A stretch of 33,381 nucleotides of DNA, from positions 1-33,381 of the forward strand of contig JAJUHD010000003.1 of NCBI GenBank assembly GCA_029268085.1. Direction: 5' to 3'. This document shows positions 8,282 to 15,889 of the stretch, piece after piece. Source of the DNA: Bacillota bacterium (GTDB taxonomy: Bacteria; Bacillota; Clostridia; Oscillospirales; Oscillospiraceae). The stretch's first letter is position 1, and every line of letters begins with the position of its first letter. A model generated the notes under the pieces. That model had not been told where the DNA came from, made no database searches, and worked only from the letters and a program-made list of their open reading frames with translations. The position numbers and the translations under genes are program-made.

Positions 8282-8659
8282 ATGGCAGGCTACAGGCTGG
8301 ACAGAACAAACGACGACATTCAGCTCGTATTGAGCGAACTTCTGCGTTCTATCAAGGACCCGCGCGTTAATCAGGGAATGATTAGCGTCACGCGGACGGA
8401 GACGACCGGCGATTTGCGCTACTGCAAGGTTTACCTCAGCGTTTACGGGCTTGAGAACGAAAAGGAATTTAAAAAGGGTCTTAAGTCCGCCTCCGGTTGG
8501 CTGCGGCGCGAGCTTTCGCAGAAGCTCAGCCTGAGATATACACCGGAGCTTATATTCGAGCTTGACAATTCGATTGAGCACGGCGCGCACATCAACGAGA
8601 TCATCAGCAGGCCCGGTTTTTTGGGCGCTTCGGAGGAACAGAAGAATGACAATCGGTGA
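8282..8659 (+). CDS. rbfA: Ribosome-binding factor A
   Basis: A 125-residue protein with a single KH-like fold that binds the 30S subunit and helps 16S rRNA 5'-end maturation. Family features are RLDRTNDDIQLVLSELLRSIKDPRV near residues 5-30 (given here in part), VYLSVYG, and the C-terminal RYTPELIFELDNSIEHG. The ATG at 8282 has GAGGTGAG 5 to 10 bases upstream and follows infB after a 39-base gap. It ends 14 bases inside the next gene, indicating coupled translation. Confidence 0.95.
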   Translation: MAGYRLDRTNDDIQLVLSELLRSIKDPRVNQGMISVTRTETTGDLRYCKVYLSVYGLENEKEFKKGLKSASGWLRRELSQKLSLRYTPELIFELDNSIEHGAHINEIISRPGFLGASEEQKNDNR

Positions 8660-9578
8660 AACAGCCGCGGTTCTCCGCGAAAACAACGATTATCTTATCA
8701 TCACGCATTTAAGGCCGGACGGCGACACGATGGGCAGCGCTTCCGCGCTCTGCTATGCGCTGCGGAAGATCGGCAAGACCGCATATCTGTACAATAACCC
8801 GCAGTTTGAAGACAGCTATCCTTGGCTGGCCGAGCCTTATCTTGCCCCCGAGGGCTTTAATGCAAAGTATATCGTCTGCGTCGATATGGCGGACGAGAAA
8901 CTGTTTCCCGAGGGTTTCAAAGGAACGGCGGATCTCTGCATAGATCATCATCCTTCGAATACATTTTACGCGAAAAATACCCTTTTATGGCCCGAGAAAG
9001 CCTCCTGCGGCGAAATTGTAATGGAGCTTGTCAAGGAACTCTGCGGGCTTGACCCCGAGGTTTCGGACCTTCTCTATGTGGCGGTTTCAACCGATACGGG
9101 CTGCTTTGTTTACGGAAACACTACTGCGGAGACCCTTAAGGCTGCCGCGGAGCTTTGCTTCGCGGGAGCAAGGAACGCTTATCTGAATAAAATCCTTTTC
9201 CGCACGAGCTCAAAGGCGAGACTCGCTCTCGAAGCTCTGATTCTGTCCTCTTTCCTTTATTTCCATGAAGGAAAGACGGTTATTTCGGTTGTCACAAAGG
9301 AAATGCTCGATAAAGCGGGAGCACAGGAAAAGGATTGTCAGGATATCGCGGCCCTGCCCGGAAGAGTCGAGGGAGCGTTTACAAGTGTGACGATCAAGGA
9401 AATCGATGCAAACAGCTGCAAGGTTTCTCTCCGTACGAACGGAATCGTCGACGCAAATAAGGTCTGCGCAGTATTCGGCGGAGGCGGGCACAAGATGGCC
9501 TCAGGCTGCACGATGGATATGGAGGCCTATAAGGCCGCCAAGGTTCTGGCGGACATAATCGGCGGAGAATATAAATGA
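8646..9578 (+). CDS. nrnA: DHH/DHHA1 phosphoesterase, NrnA-type nanoRNase / pAp phosphatase
   Basis: A 310-residue bifunctional-type oligoribonuclease and 3'-phosphoadenosine 5'-phosphate phosphatase. Metal-binding motifs are visible: HLRPDGDTMGSA near residue 20, CVDMAD near 79, IDHHPSN (the DHH signature) near 100, and a DTG motif in AVSTDTGCF. The C-terminal DHHA1 domain ends with the substrate-binding FGGGGHKMASGC. The ATG at 8646 was chosen over upstream in-frame codons because GGAGGAA precedes it and the protein then begins directly with the conserved fold. The position between rbfA and truB is the usual one in Clostridia. Confidence 0.92.
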   Translation: MTIGETAAVLRENNDYLIITHLRPDGDTMGSASALCYALRKIGKTAYLYNNPQFEDSYPWLAEPYLAPEGFNAKYIVCVDMADEKLFPEGFKGTADLCIDHHPSNTFYAKNTLLWPEKASCGEIVMELVKELCGLDPEVSDLLYVAVSTDTGCFVYGNTTAETLKAAAELCFAGARNAYLNKILFRTSSKARLALEALILSSFLYFHEGKTVISVVTKEMLDKAGAQEKDCQDIAALPGRVEGAFTSVTIKEIDANSCKVSLRTNGIVDANKVCAVFGGGGHKMASGCTMDMEAYKAAKVLADIIGGEYK

Positions 9579-10444
9579 ACGGCATTATCCTTGTAGACAA
9601 GCCAGAGGGTTTTACGAGCCACGACGTCGTTGCGAAGCTCCGCGGGATACTTCGAGAGCGCCGCATCGGGCACTCGGGAACGCTCGACCCCATGGCAACA
9701 GGGCTTCTCGTCGTTTTCGCAGGCAGGGCGACAAGGGCCGTCGAATTCGCTGAGAACCACGAAAAGGAATATATCGCGGGTCTTCGGACCGGTATCGTCA
9801 CCGATACGCAGGACATAACGGGTTCCGTACTTAAAATGTCTGACAAGACCGTTACAAAGGAGGAGCTTTCTGAGATACTACCTGAATTTATGGGAGAGCT
9901 GATGCAGGTTCCGCCGATGTATTCGGCAATCAAAGTCGGAGGCCGCAAGCTTTATGACCTTGCCAGAAAAGGCGTTGAGATCGAAAGACAGAGCAGACCC
10001 GTTACGATAAAAAAGCTTGAGCTCATTGGCGAGGAGAACGGAGATTTTATTCTCCGTGTGGTCTGCTCTAAGGGCACATATATACGCACGCTCGTCAGCG
10101 ATATAGGCGAGAGACTCGGAACAGGCGCCGCTCTCTCGTCGCTCCGCAGAACGGCGGCGGGCGGCTTGTCGGTTGAGAACGCCCATACGATCAATGAAAT
10201 AGCGGAGCTTGCCGAAAAGGGCGGGCTTGATTCAATTCTTATGCCTGTAGATTCGCTTTTCTGTGAATATCCGAGGTTCGTTTTGTCAGGGCGGCAGCTT
10301 AAGCGCTGCCTGAACGGGAACAGCTTTGAAGTTTCCATTGAGGACGGACGTTATCGTGTGTATGACGAGAACGGGAGCTTTTTGATGCTTGGAAATGTCG
10401 AAAAAGGCATTATGAGCACGATAAAGAGCTTTTTTGAAATATAA
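9575..10444 (+). CDS. truB: tRNA pseudouridine(55) synthase TruB
   Basis: A 289-residue enzyme that makes pseudouridine 55 in the T-loop of tRNA. The catalytic Asp is D38 within GHSGTLDPMATG, and the N-terminal GIILVDKPEGFTSHDVV is typical. YSAIKVGGRKLYDLARKG and CSKGTYIRTLVSDIG are the conserved nucleotide-binding segments. The C-terminal part is a short PUA-like domain. The start overlaps the nrnA stop (ATGA), so the two are coupled. After it the gene spacing widens, with a hairpin and a 142-base gap before ribF. Confidence 0.96.
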   Translation: MNGIILVDKPEGFTSHDVVAKLRGILRERRIGHSGTLDPMATGLLVVFAGRATRAVEFAENHEKEYIAGLRTGIVTDTQDITGSVLKMSDKTVTKEELSEILPEFMGELMQVPPMYSAIKVGGRKLYDLARKGVEIERQSRPVTIKKLELIGEENGDFILRVVCSKGTYIRTLVSDIGERLGTGAALSSLRRTAAGGLSVENAHTINEIAELAEKGGLDSILMPVDSLFCEYPRFVLSGRQLKRCLNGNSFEVSIEDGRYRVYDENGSFLMLGNVEKGIMSTIKSFFEI

Positions 10445-10471
10445 TAACCGATCTGCGGTAATTATTTCTCA

Positions 10472-10496
10472 CATATGCCGACTCTGTCGGCATATG
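10472..10496. repeat. Perfect inverted repeat between truB and ribF
   Basis: CATATGCCGAC (10472-10482) and GTCGGCATATG (10486-10496) form a perfect 11-base stem with a 3-base TCT loop. No T-run follows on either strand, so it is not a standard intrinsic terminator. It could be an RNA stem for processing or for stabilising the upstream mRNA, or a protein-binding palindrome. The rest of the 142-base gap has a TATAAT at 10502-10507 without a matching -35 box. Confidence 0.6.
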
Positions 10497-10586
10497 CAAA
10501 TTATAATAATCATGTCGCTTTGCGGCTATGAGACAGCAAATGGCTATGCGCCGAAAGCGGAGCGCTTATCGGCATCCGGAGGTAAT

Positions 10587-11498
10587 ATGTCAGCAAACCA
10601 GGAAAATAGGGCTGTGATTGCGCTTGGCTTCTTTGACGGCGTACACAGAGGACATGCAGAGCTAATTAAAATGGCGAAGCGACGCGCCGGGGAGCTTAAC
10701 GCTGTGCCTGCGGTGCTCTCCTTCGACGTAAGCCCTGAATCCGTCATCACGGGCCACAGCGTACCACTGATAGGCAGTGTAAACACCCGTGCAGATATAG
10801 TAAGGCGCTTGTTTGGTGTCGGTAATGTTATAATTTATCACTTTGATAAAAAGACCATGGAAATGCATTGGCAGGACTTCATAGACTCGCTTATTGCGGA
10901 GTATTACGCGGTGCACATTGTCATCGGTCATGATTTCCGCTGCGGATACAAGGGCGAAGGAAACCCCGAGAGGATATCAGAATACTGCGCGAGAATGGGT
11001 ATAGGCTGCGATGTCATACCAAAGTTTACGCTGGATGGGATAACCGTGAGTTCGACCTATATCCGTGAGCTTATTACCAACGGCGAGATCGAAAGAGCGA
11101 ATTATTTTTTGGGGCACCCGTACATTTTTGCCGGAACAGTCCGAGACGGGCGCAAGGTTGGGCGGAAGCTCGGAACACCGACGATAAATCTTGACGGAGA
11201 CGATGAGAGCCTTATCCTGCCTGCGAACGGCGTGTATGCGACAAAGGCAATTTTTAACGGGGCTGAAAGACCGGCGATAACCAATGTAGGAGTACGTCCG
11301 ACCTTCGGCGAGAACGGCAAGGTATCGGTTGAAACTTTTATTTTTGATTTTGACGGCGATCTTTACGGGCAGTATATTCGCATTGAATTCTATAAGTACA
11401 TCCGCGCGGAAAGAAAGTTCGGAAGCGCCGAGGAGCTCAGCGCGCAGATTGCTATGGATATCGAGGCGACAAAGCAGACTTTTTCGCTAATTGGATAA
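10587..11498 (+). CDS. ribF: Bifunctional riboflavin kinase / FAD synthetase
   Basis: A 303-residue enzyme turning riboflavin into FMN and then FAD. The N-terminal adenylyltransferase domain has GFFDGVHRGH (residues 14-23), IGHDFRCGY and VSSTYIRELI. The C-terminal riboflavin kinase domain has GTVRDGRKVGRKLGTPTINL, ANGVYATK and TNVGVRPTFG. The ATG at 10587 was chosen because CGGAGG precedes it by 5 bases; the frame extends upstream to truB, but that part crosses the hairpin and has no family similarity. The N-terminus is a little shorter than in Bacillus RibF. This is the last gene of the operon. Confidence 0.94.
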   Translation: MSANQENRAVIALGFFDGVHRGHAELIKMAKRRAGELNAVPAVLSFDVSPESVITGHSVPLIGSVNTRADIVRRLFGVGNVIIYHFDKKTMEMHWQDFIDSLIAEYYAVHIVIGHDFRCGYKGEGNPERISEYCARMGIGCDVIPKFTLDGITVSSTYIRELITNGEIERANYFLGHPYIFAGTVRDGRKVGRKLGTPTINLDGDDESLILPANGVYATKAIFNGAERPAITNVGVRPTFGENGKVSVETFIFDFDGDLYGQYIRIEFYKYIRAERKFGSAEELSAQIAMDIEATKQTFSLIG

Positions 11499-11503
11499 TA
11501 ATA

Positions 11504-11537
11504 AAAAGAGCTTACGGCTGCTGCCGGAAGCTCTTTT
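11504..11537. terminator. Terminator between convergent ribF and pfp
   Basis: A 15-base arm starting AAAAGAGCTT (11504-11518) pairs, with one mismatch, with an arm ending AAGCTCTTTT (11523-11537) around a 4-base loop. A-rich and T-rich flanks on both sides make it suitable for both strands. Confidence 0.88.
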
Positions 11538-11555
11538 ATATTTATGGGCAAACCG

Positions 11556-12806
11556 TTATTTTGCGACGATCTTTTTCAGCCTTGCGTAGCGAGGCAGCGA
11601 GTTTTCGACCTCTCTCTTGGGCTGGCCCTGAATAAGGGGCATAGCATAGTCGATGAATTCCTTTGTTACGTTGTTGCCCTCCTTGTTGATCCATTCGAGG
11701 GGGACCTTCTTTTCAAAGTTTGCGACGCTGTTCAGCGGCAAAAGCTTTGTCCTGCAGGTATATTTTCCGTTCACATACTTGCGCTCGAAGGCGACCATTT
11801 TACCGCTTTCACCTTTGACTGCCGCCTCAACCGCCTTTTTGCCCGCGAGAACGGCCTCGTCGACATCAACCTTGGAAGCAAGATGCGAGGCGCAGCGCTG
11901 GAGCAAGCTGAGCTCAATGCCGCGAACCTTTGCGCCGGTCCTTTTCTTCAGCTCGTCCGCAAGCTGGACGGCGAGACCGCCGAGCTGGGCGTGGCCGAAA
12001 GCGTCCTTTTGTTGAGCGGTAGTTGAGCCGTATTCAGAGATAAATCTGCCCTGCGCGTCATGGATGCCTTCCGAAACGGCGACAAGCACGTTGCCTTGCT
12101 TTTTGTAGATTGAAATGACGTCCTCGCAAAATTTCTCATAATTAAAATCGACCTCTGGCAGATAGACAAGGTCCGGGCCGGAGCCGCAGTAGCTCGCGAG
12201 CGCCGCGCTTCCGGCGAGCCATCCGGCGTGGCGTCCCATAATCTCGACAACTGTTATCATTCCCTTGTCATAGACTCTTGCGTCCTTAGAAACCTCCATG
12301 CAGGAGGTCGCGATATACTTTGCCGCGCTGCCGAAGCCGGGGCAGTGGTCGGTTCCGAAAAGGTCGTTGTCTACGGTCTTTGGGACGCCAATAACACGGC
12401 ATTCGTAGCCGACATTTTTCATGTAGCGGCTGATCTTCTCGCAGGTATCCATTGAGTCGTTGCCGCCGTTATAGAAAAAGTAGCGCACGTCGTATTTTTT
12501 GAAAATCTCAAGGATTCGTTTGTAATCTGTATCGTCCTTTTCGGGATCGGCGATCTTGTACCTGACCGAGCCCAGTTCCGAGGACGGAGTGTTTTTAAGA
12601 AGCTCAAGCTCATGAGGGTCTTCCTCATCCATAATATATAGCTTATCATCCAGAACGCCCTTGATACCGTGAGCTGCGCCATAAACCTTGGTAATGCAGT
12701 CGGTATCCAGAGCTGTGCGTATAACGCCGTATGCGCTTGCATTTATAACGGCTGTAGGTCCGCCGGACTGCCCTATTATACAAGCTCCTTTGAGTTCTTT
12801 TTCCAT
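11556..12806 (-). CDS. pfp: Pyrophosphate-fructose 6-phosphate 1-phosphotransferase
   Basis: A 416-residue phosphofructokinase of the PPi-dependent type, phosphorylating fructose 6-phosphate with pyrophosphate in a reversible step. GGND (114-117), where ATP enzymes have GGDG, and PKTVDND (142-148), with the Lys typical of PPi enzymes, both point to PPi as phosphoryl donor. GQSGGPTAVIN near the N-terminus and MGRHAGWLA in the middle are further family signatures. The ATG at 12806 has AAGGAGG about 6 bases upstream; the frame is open above it but without a ribosome binding site. It diverges from fba, so consecutive glycolytic steps share one control region. Such enzymes can also act on sedoheptulose 7-phosphate. 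Confidence 0.92.
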   Translation of the reverse strand: MEKELKGACIIGQSGGPTAVINASAYGVIRTALDTDCITKVYGAAHGIKGVLDDKLYIMDEEDPHELELLKNTPSSELGSVRYKIADPEKDDTDYKRILEIFKKYDVRYFFYNGGNDSMDTCEKISRYMKNVGYECRVIGVPKTVDNDLFGTDHCPGFGSAAKYIATSCMEVSKDARVYDKGMITVVEIMGRHAGWLAGSAALASYCGSGPDLVYLPEVDFNYEKFCEDVISIYKKQGNVLVAVSEGIHDAQGRFISEYGSTTAQQKDAFGHAQLGGLAVQLADELKKRTGAKVRGIELSLLQRCASHLASKVDVDEAVLAGKKAVEAAVKGESGKMVAFERKYVNGKYTCRTKLLPLNSVANFEKKVPLEWINKEGNNVTKEFIDYAMPLIQGQPKREVENSLPRYARLKKIVAK

Positions 12807-12861
12807 GATGACCTCCTTGTTGACACTTAAAAATAATTTTGTACGAAATGTCTCTAACATG

Positions 12862-12890
12862 TTGATGATATCATATTTTTGGAGTAAAAT
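12862..12890 (+). promoter_or_regulatory. fba promoter candidate with palindrome in the spacer
   Basis: TTGATG (12862-12867) and TAAAAT (12885-12890) are 17 bases apart. The spacer and the edge of the -35 box contain the perfect palindrome ATGATATCAT (12865-12874), placed where a repressor could block polymerase. The promoter of the divergent pfp gene must also lie in 12807-12949, but no strong match was seen on that strand. Confidence 0.5.
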
Positions 12891-12949
12891 ACATAAGCAG
12901 GCTGATTTTGTTAGAAATTTTTTTAAATTATTAAAAGGAGTTGAGTTCT

Positions 12950-13885
12950 ATGCCAATCGTAACGTCAAAGGAAATGTTCAGGAAGGCCTATGAGGGCCAT
13001 TATGCGATAGGCGCATTTAACGTAAACAATATGGAGATCATCCAGGGGATCACCGAGGCGGCGGCGGAGGTCCGCTCTCCGCTCATTCTTCAGGTATCGG
13101 CCGGCGCCAGAAAATATGCTAAGCACGTTTACCTCATGAAACTTATCGAAGCGGCAATTGAGGATACAGACCTTCCTATCTGTGTTCATCTTGATCACGG
13201 TGACAGCTTCGAACTTTGCAAATCATGCATCGACGGCGGCTTTACATCGGTCATGATAGACGGGTCGCACCTGCCATTTGAGGAGAATATTGCACTGACA
13301 AAAAAAGTTGTCGAATATGCCCACGACAAGGGTGCGGTCGTTGAAGCCGAGCTTGGAAGGCTAGCGGGAGTCGAGGACGAAATCAACGTCAAGGCCGAGG
13401 ACAGTTCCTATACGCATCCCGACGAGGTGGAGGAGTTTGTCAACCGCACCGGCTGCGATTCGCTCGCGATTGCGATCGGTACGAGCCACGGTGCTTACAA
13501 GTTTAAGCCCGGTACAAAACCCCAGCTTCGCTTTGATATCCTTGCCGAAGTCGAAAAGAGACTGCCGCAGTTCCCGATAGTCCTGCACGGCGCTTCTTCC
13601 GTTATTCCGAAATATGTTGATATCATAAACGCCAACGGTGGACAGCTTAAGGACGCGATCGGCATTCCCGAGGAAATGCTCCGCGAGTCGGCAAGAATGG
13701 CTGTATGCAAGATCAACATCGACTCCGACCTGCGCCTTGCCATGACCGCCGGTATTCGCGAGACAATGGCAAAGAACCCCGACGCATTTGATCCCAGAAA
13801 GTATCTTGCCCCAGCGAGAGACTATATCCGTGAGCTTGTTAAGGATAAAATCGTTAACGTGCTGGGCAGCGACGGAAAAGCTTGA
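12950..13885 (+). CDS. fba: Class II fructose-1,6-bisphosphate aldolase
   Basis: A 311-residue zinc-dependent aldolase that cleaves fructose 1,6-bisphosphate into glyceraldehyde 3-phosphate and dihydroxyacetone phosphate. GAFNVNNMEIIQ near the N-terminus, HLDHGDSFE (from residue 80) with zinc and catalytic residues, SVMIDGSHLPFEEN, VEAELGRLAGVED, GTSHGAYKF and LHGASSV match the family in order. The ATG at 12950 follows AAAAGGAG by 9 bases; an upstream in-frame TTG lies too close to that site. It pairs functionally with the divergent pfp. Confidence 0.95.
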   Translation: MPIVTSKEMFRKAYEGHYAIGAFNVNNMEIIQGITEAAAEVRSPLILQVSAGARKYAKHVYLMKLIEAAIEDTDLPICVHLDHGDSFELCKSCIDGGFTSVMIDGSHLPFEENIALTKKVVEYAHDKGAVVEAELGRLAGVEDEINVKAEDSSYTHPDEVEEFVNRTGCDSLAIAIGTSHGAYKFKPGTKPQLRFDILAEVEKRLPQFPIVLHGASSVIPKYVDIINANGGQLKDAIGIPEEMLRESARMAVCKINIDSDLRLAMTAGIRETMAKNPDAFDPRKYLAPARDYIRELVKDKIVNVLGSDGKA

Positions 13886-13939
13886 GAACATTTTTCCCCG
13901 GCAGATGCCTATATATAAATACGGTTCGGGAGGATGGCA

Positions 13940-15844
13940 ATGAAACCTGGTACTTTAGAGCGAATTTACCCCTCCTTGGGAGACGATTATAAGAACCCCG
14001 GAATTCTGCTGATATTTCGCTTGGCCATGTCCGCGGCGCTCCTCGGCGTCTTCAATTTCGTTGAGTTGTCAAAGAACATTGATCTCGTTCTGCTGAGCGC
14101 CGCAGCGCTTGTCAGCGGTTATGACGTTCTAATTAACGCTGTAAAGGATATCAGTCATCGGGTTCTGATGCGTGAAAACCTGCCTGTTTTGATCGCGGTT
14201 ATCCTGTCCTTTGCCATAGGCCGCGGAGCCGAGGGTGTCATAGCGCTTCTGCTGCTGCAGCTATCTTACATGGCCCGCGATTATGCTCTTTACAGGACGC
14301 GGAAGATGATCTGCGAGGCTATCGAACCGGACCGAAGGATACTTAAAGGAGCAGAAACAAACCCGAAAGGGGAGCCCCAGAAACTGGAATATCCAATAGG
14401 CAGCACTGTAATCGTTTACGAGGGAATGGCTGTTCCGCTGGACTGCGTCATAAAGGAAGGTTCGGGCTGCGCCGATATGAGCTTCATCACTGGAAGCCCC
14501 AAAAAAGTGAAGCTTGTCAAGGGTGATTACTTACCCGCCGGCAGCGTCTGTACGGAAGGGCAGTTCGTTGCCGAAGCCTCGCAGCTTCCAGAAAACGCGC
14601 TTTACAGGAAGATCGCTTCTGTGCTTAAATCAGACTACGGCGAGATGACAGAGATTGAGGAGCGCTTGATTAGAGCTACAGGTTTTTTTATACCGGCTGC
14701 GCTCGCAGCCAGCGTTGTTTTGCTGCTTGTTCTCCCGTTCGCTTATAAAATTGATTTCATGGAAACTATACGCCGTATAATCACGATAATCGCGGTCGCC
14801 TCACCCTGCGGAGTGCTCCTCTCGATACCTCTGACATGGTTTTCCGGAATGGCGGCGGGGCGAAGGAAGGGCATCCTGTTCACTCACGCAAAGGCGCTCG
14901 AAAACTCTGCCGTCATGAAGACGATTGTTTTCAACAAGGCAGGAACGCTAACAGATAGAAATTTCCTTGTGACCGAAATCAAAACCGACAGAATGGATCC
15001 CGCCACCTTCCTGAAAGTTGCGGCTTACGCCGCGGCGAACAGCAAGAACAGCTTGGCACGGGCAATAGTCAAAGCCTTCGGCGAGGAAATAGATACGAGG
15101 CTTGTAAAAGAGTTCGCCGAATATCCTGAAAAAGGCGTCTCCGTAACAGTAGACGGTATACAGATTATGCTTGGAATCGGCAGCTTTTTTTCCGAAAACG
15201 GCGTTGCGATACCGGAAAGAGCCGATGAGGGCACAAAAGTCCATATGGCCGTCAACGGCATATATGCAGGATGGATCTCACTTAGCGAGACTGTCAAACA
15301 AGACGTTTCCATCGGCTATTTCAACAGTCTGTCAAAGGCCGGTATCGACAGAGTAGCGATGATCTCAGGCGACAGCCGCGAAAAGGACAGGCTGGTTGCA
15401 AATGAACTCGGAATCGAAGAATACTATGCCGAATGTTCGAATGAGGAAAAACTCCGTCGCATAGCCGAAATCAAAGGACGTACCGAAAGAAGGAGCACCC
15501 TCGCATACGTTAGCGATTGCCTTAGCGGCGAGAAACTGTTCAAGGCTGCCGATGTAGGCATTTTAACGGACGGTATCACATGCCGTGACGAGCTGACGAA
15601 AACCGACATAGTTATTATGGAAAACGGCGTGGCACCGTTGCCTGATGTCATTCGGATATCACGCCGAACGAAAAGCTACATCATAAAAGGCGCTATATTC
15701 GGCTGCTGTGTAAAGGTTATTATTTTGGCTCTTGCGGTATTCGGATTTGCTCCGGTTTGGTTCGGGCTGCTAATCGATTTCTGTGCATCGCTTGCGGTTT
15801 TGCTCAACAGCACAGGAGTCTATTCACGCGATACAGTTGCCTGA
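13940..15844 (+). CDS. P-type ATPase homologue lacking catalytic residues (predicted pseudoenzyme)
   Basis: A 634-residue membrane protein with the order of a P1B-type (heavy-metal) ATPase without N-terminal metal-binding domains: four membrane helices, an actuator domain, two helices around a SPC motif (nt 14801-14809), P and N domains, and two C-terminal helices. Catalytic sites are changed. The phosphorylated Asp of DKTGTLT is Asn (NKAGTLT, nt 14933-14953), the actuator TGES is TGSP (nt 14489-14500), GDGIND is SDCLSG (nt 15512-15529), and the HP of the N domain is absent (NSLARAIV). Flanking fold residues remain (SGDS, AADVGI, KGILF). SPC itself is normal in P1B-4 transporters. With no frameshift over 1.9 kb, a non-transporting or regulatory role is inferred. 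The ATG at 13940 lies 6 bases after GGGAGG; the ATG at 13934 abuts it. Confidence 0.85.
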   Translation: MKPGTLERIYPSLGDDYKNPGILLIFRLAMSAALLGVFNFVELSKNIDLVLLSAAALVSGYDVLINAVKDISHRVLMRENLPVLIAVILSFAIGRGAEGVIALLLLQLSYMARDYALYRTRKMICEAIEPDRRILKGAETNPKGEPQKLEYPIGSTVIVYEGMAVPLDCVIKEGSGCADMSFITGSPKKVKLVKGDYLPAGSVCTEGQFVAEASQLPENALYRKIASVLKSDYGEMTEIEERLIRATGFFIPAALAASVVLLLVLPFAYKIDFMETIRRIITIIAVASPCGVLLSIPLTWFSGMAAGRRKGILFTHAKALENSAVMKTIVFNKAGTLTDRNFLVTEIKTDRMDPATFLKVAAYAAANSKNSLARAIVKAFGEEIDTRLVKEFAEYPEKGVSVTVDGIQIMLGIGSFFSENGVAIPERADEGTKVHMAVNGIYAGWISLSETVKQDVSIGYFNSLSKAGIDRVAMISGDSREKDRLVANELGIEEYYAECSNEEKLRRIAEIKGRTERRSTLAYVSDCLSGEKLFKAADVGILTDGITCRDELTKTDIVIMENGVAPLPDVIRISRRTKSYIIKGAIFGCCVKVIILALAVFGFAPVWFGLLIDFCASLAVLLNSTGVYSRDTVA

Positions 15845-15856
15845 TAGATTCAGCAG

Positions 15857-15886
15857 AAAGCGGGAAGCCTTAAGGCTTCCCGCTTT
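15857..15886. terminator. Terminator between convergent ATPase homologue and HD-GYP gene
   Basis: A perfect 30-base palindrome begins AAAGCGGGAAGCC and ends GGCTTCCCGCTTT around TTAA, then TTTATTATT on the + strand. It begins 12 bases after the ATPase-like stop and ends 3 bases before the end of the opposite gene. Confidence 0.88.
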
Positions 15887-15889
15887 TTA

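Noticed and set aside
10445-10586. FMN riboswitch upstream of ribF
   Set aside because: The gap is only 142 bases and shows one simple hairpin instead of a multi-arm junction; no RFN-element conserved segments were recognised.
14801-14809. SPC in the membrane helix of the P-type ATPase homologue as a sign of decay
   Set aside because: SPC is normal in P1B-4 type transporters, so it was not counted among the lost catalytic motifs.
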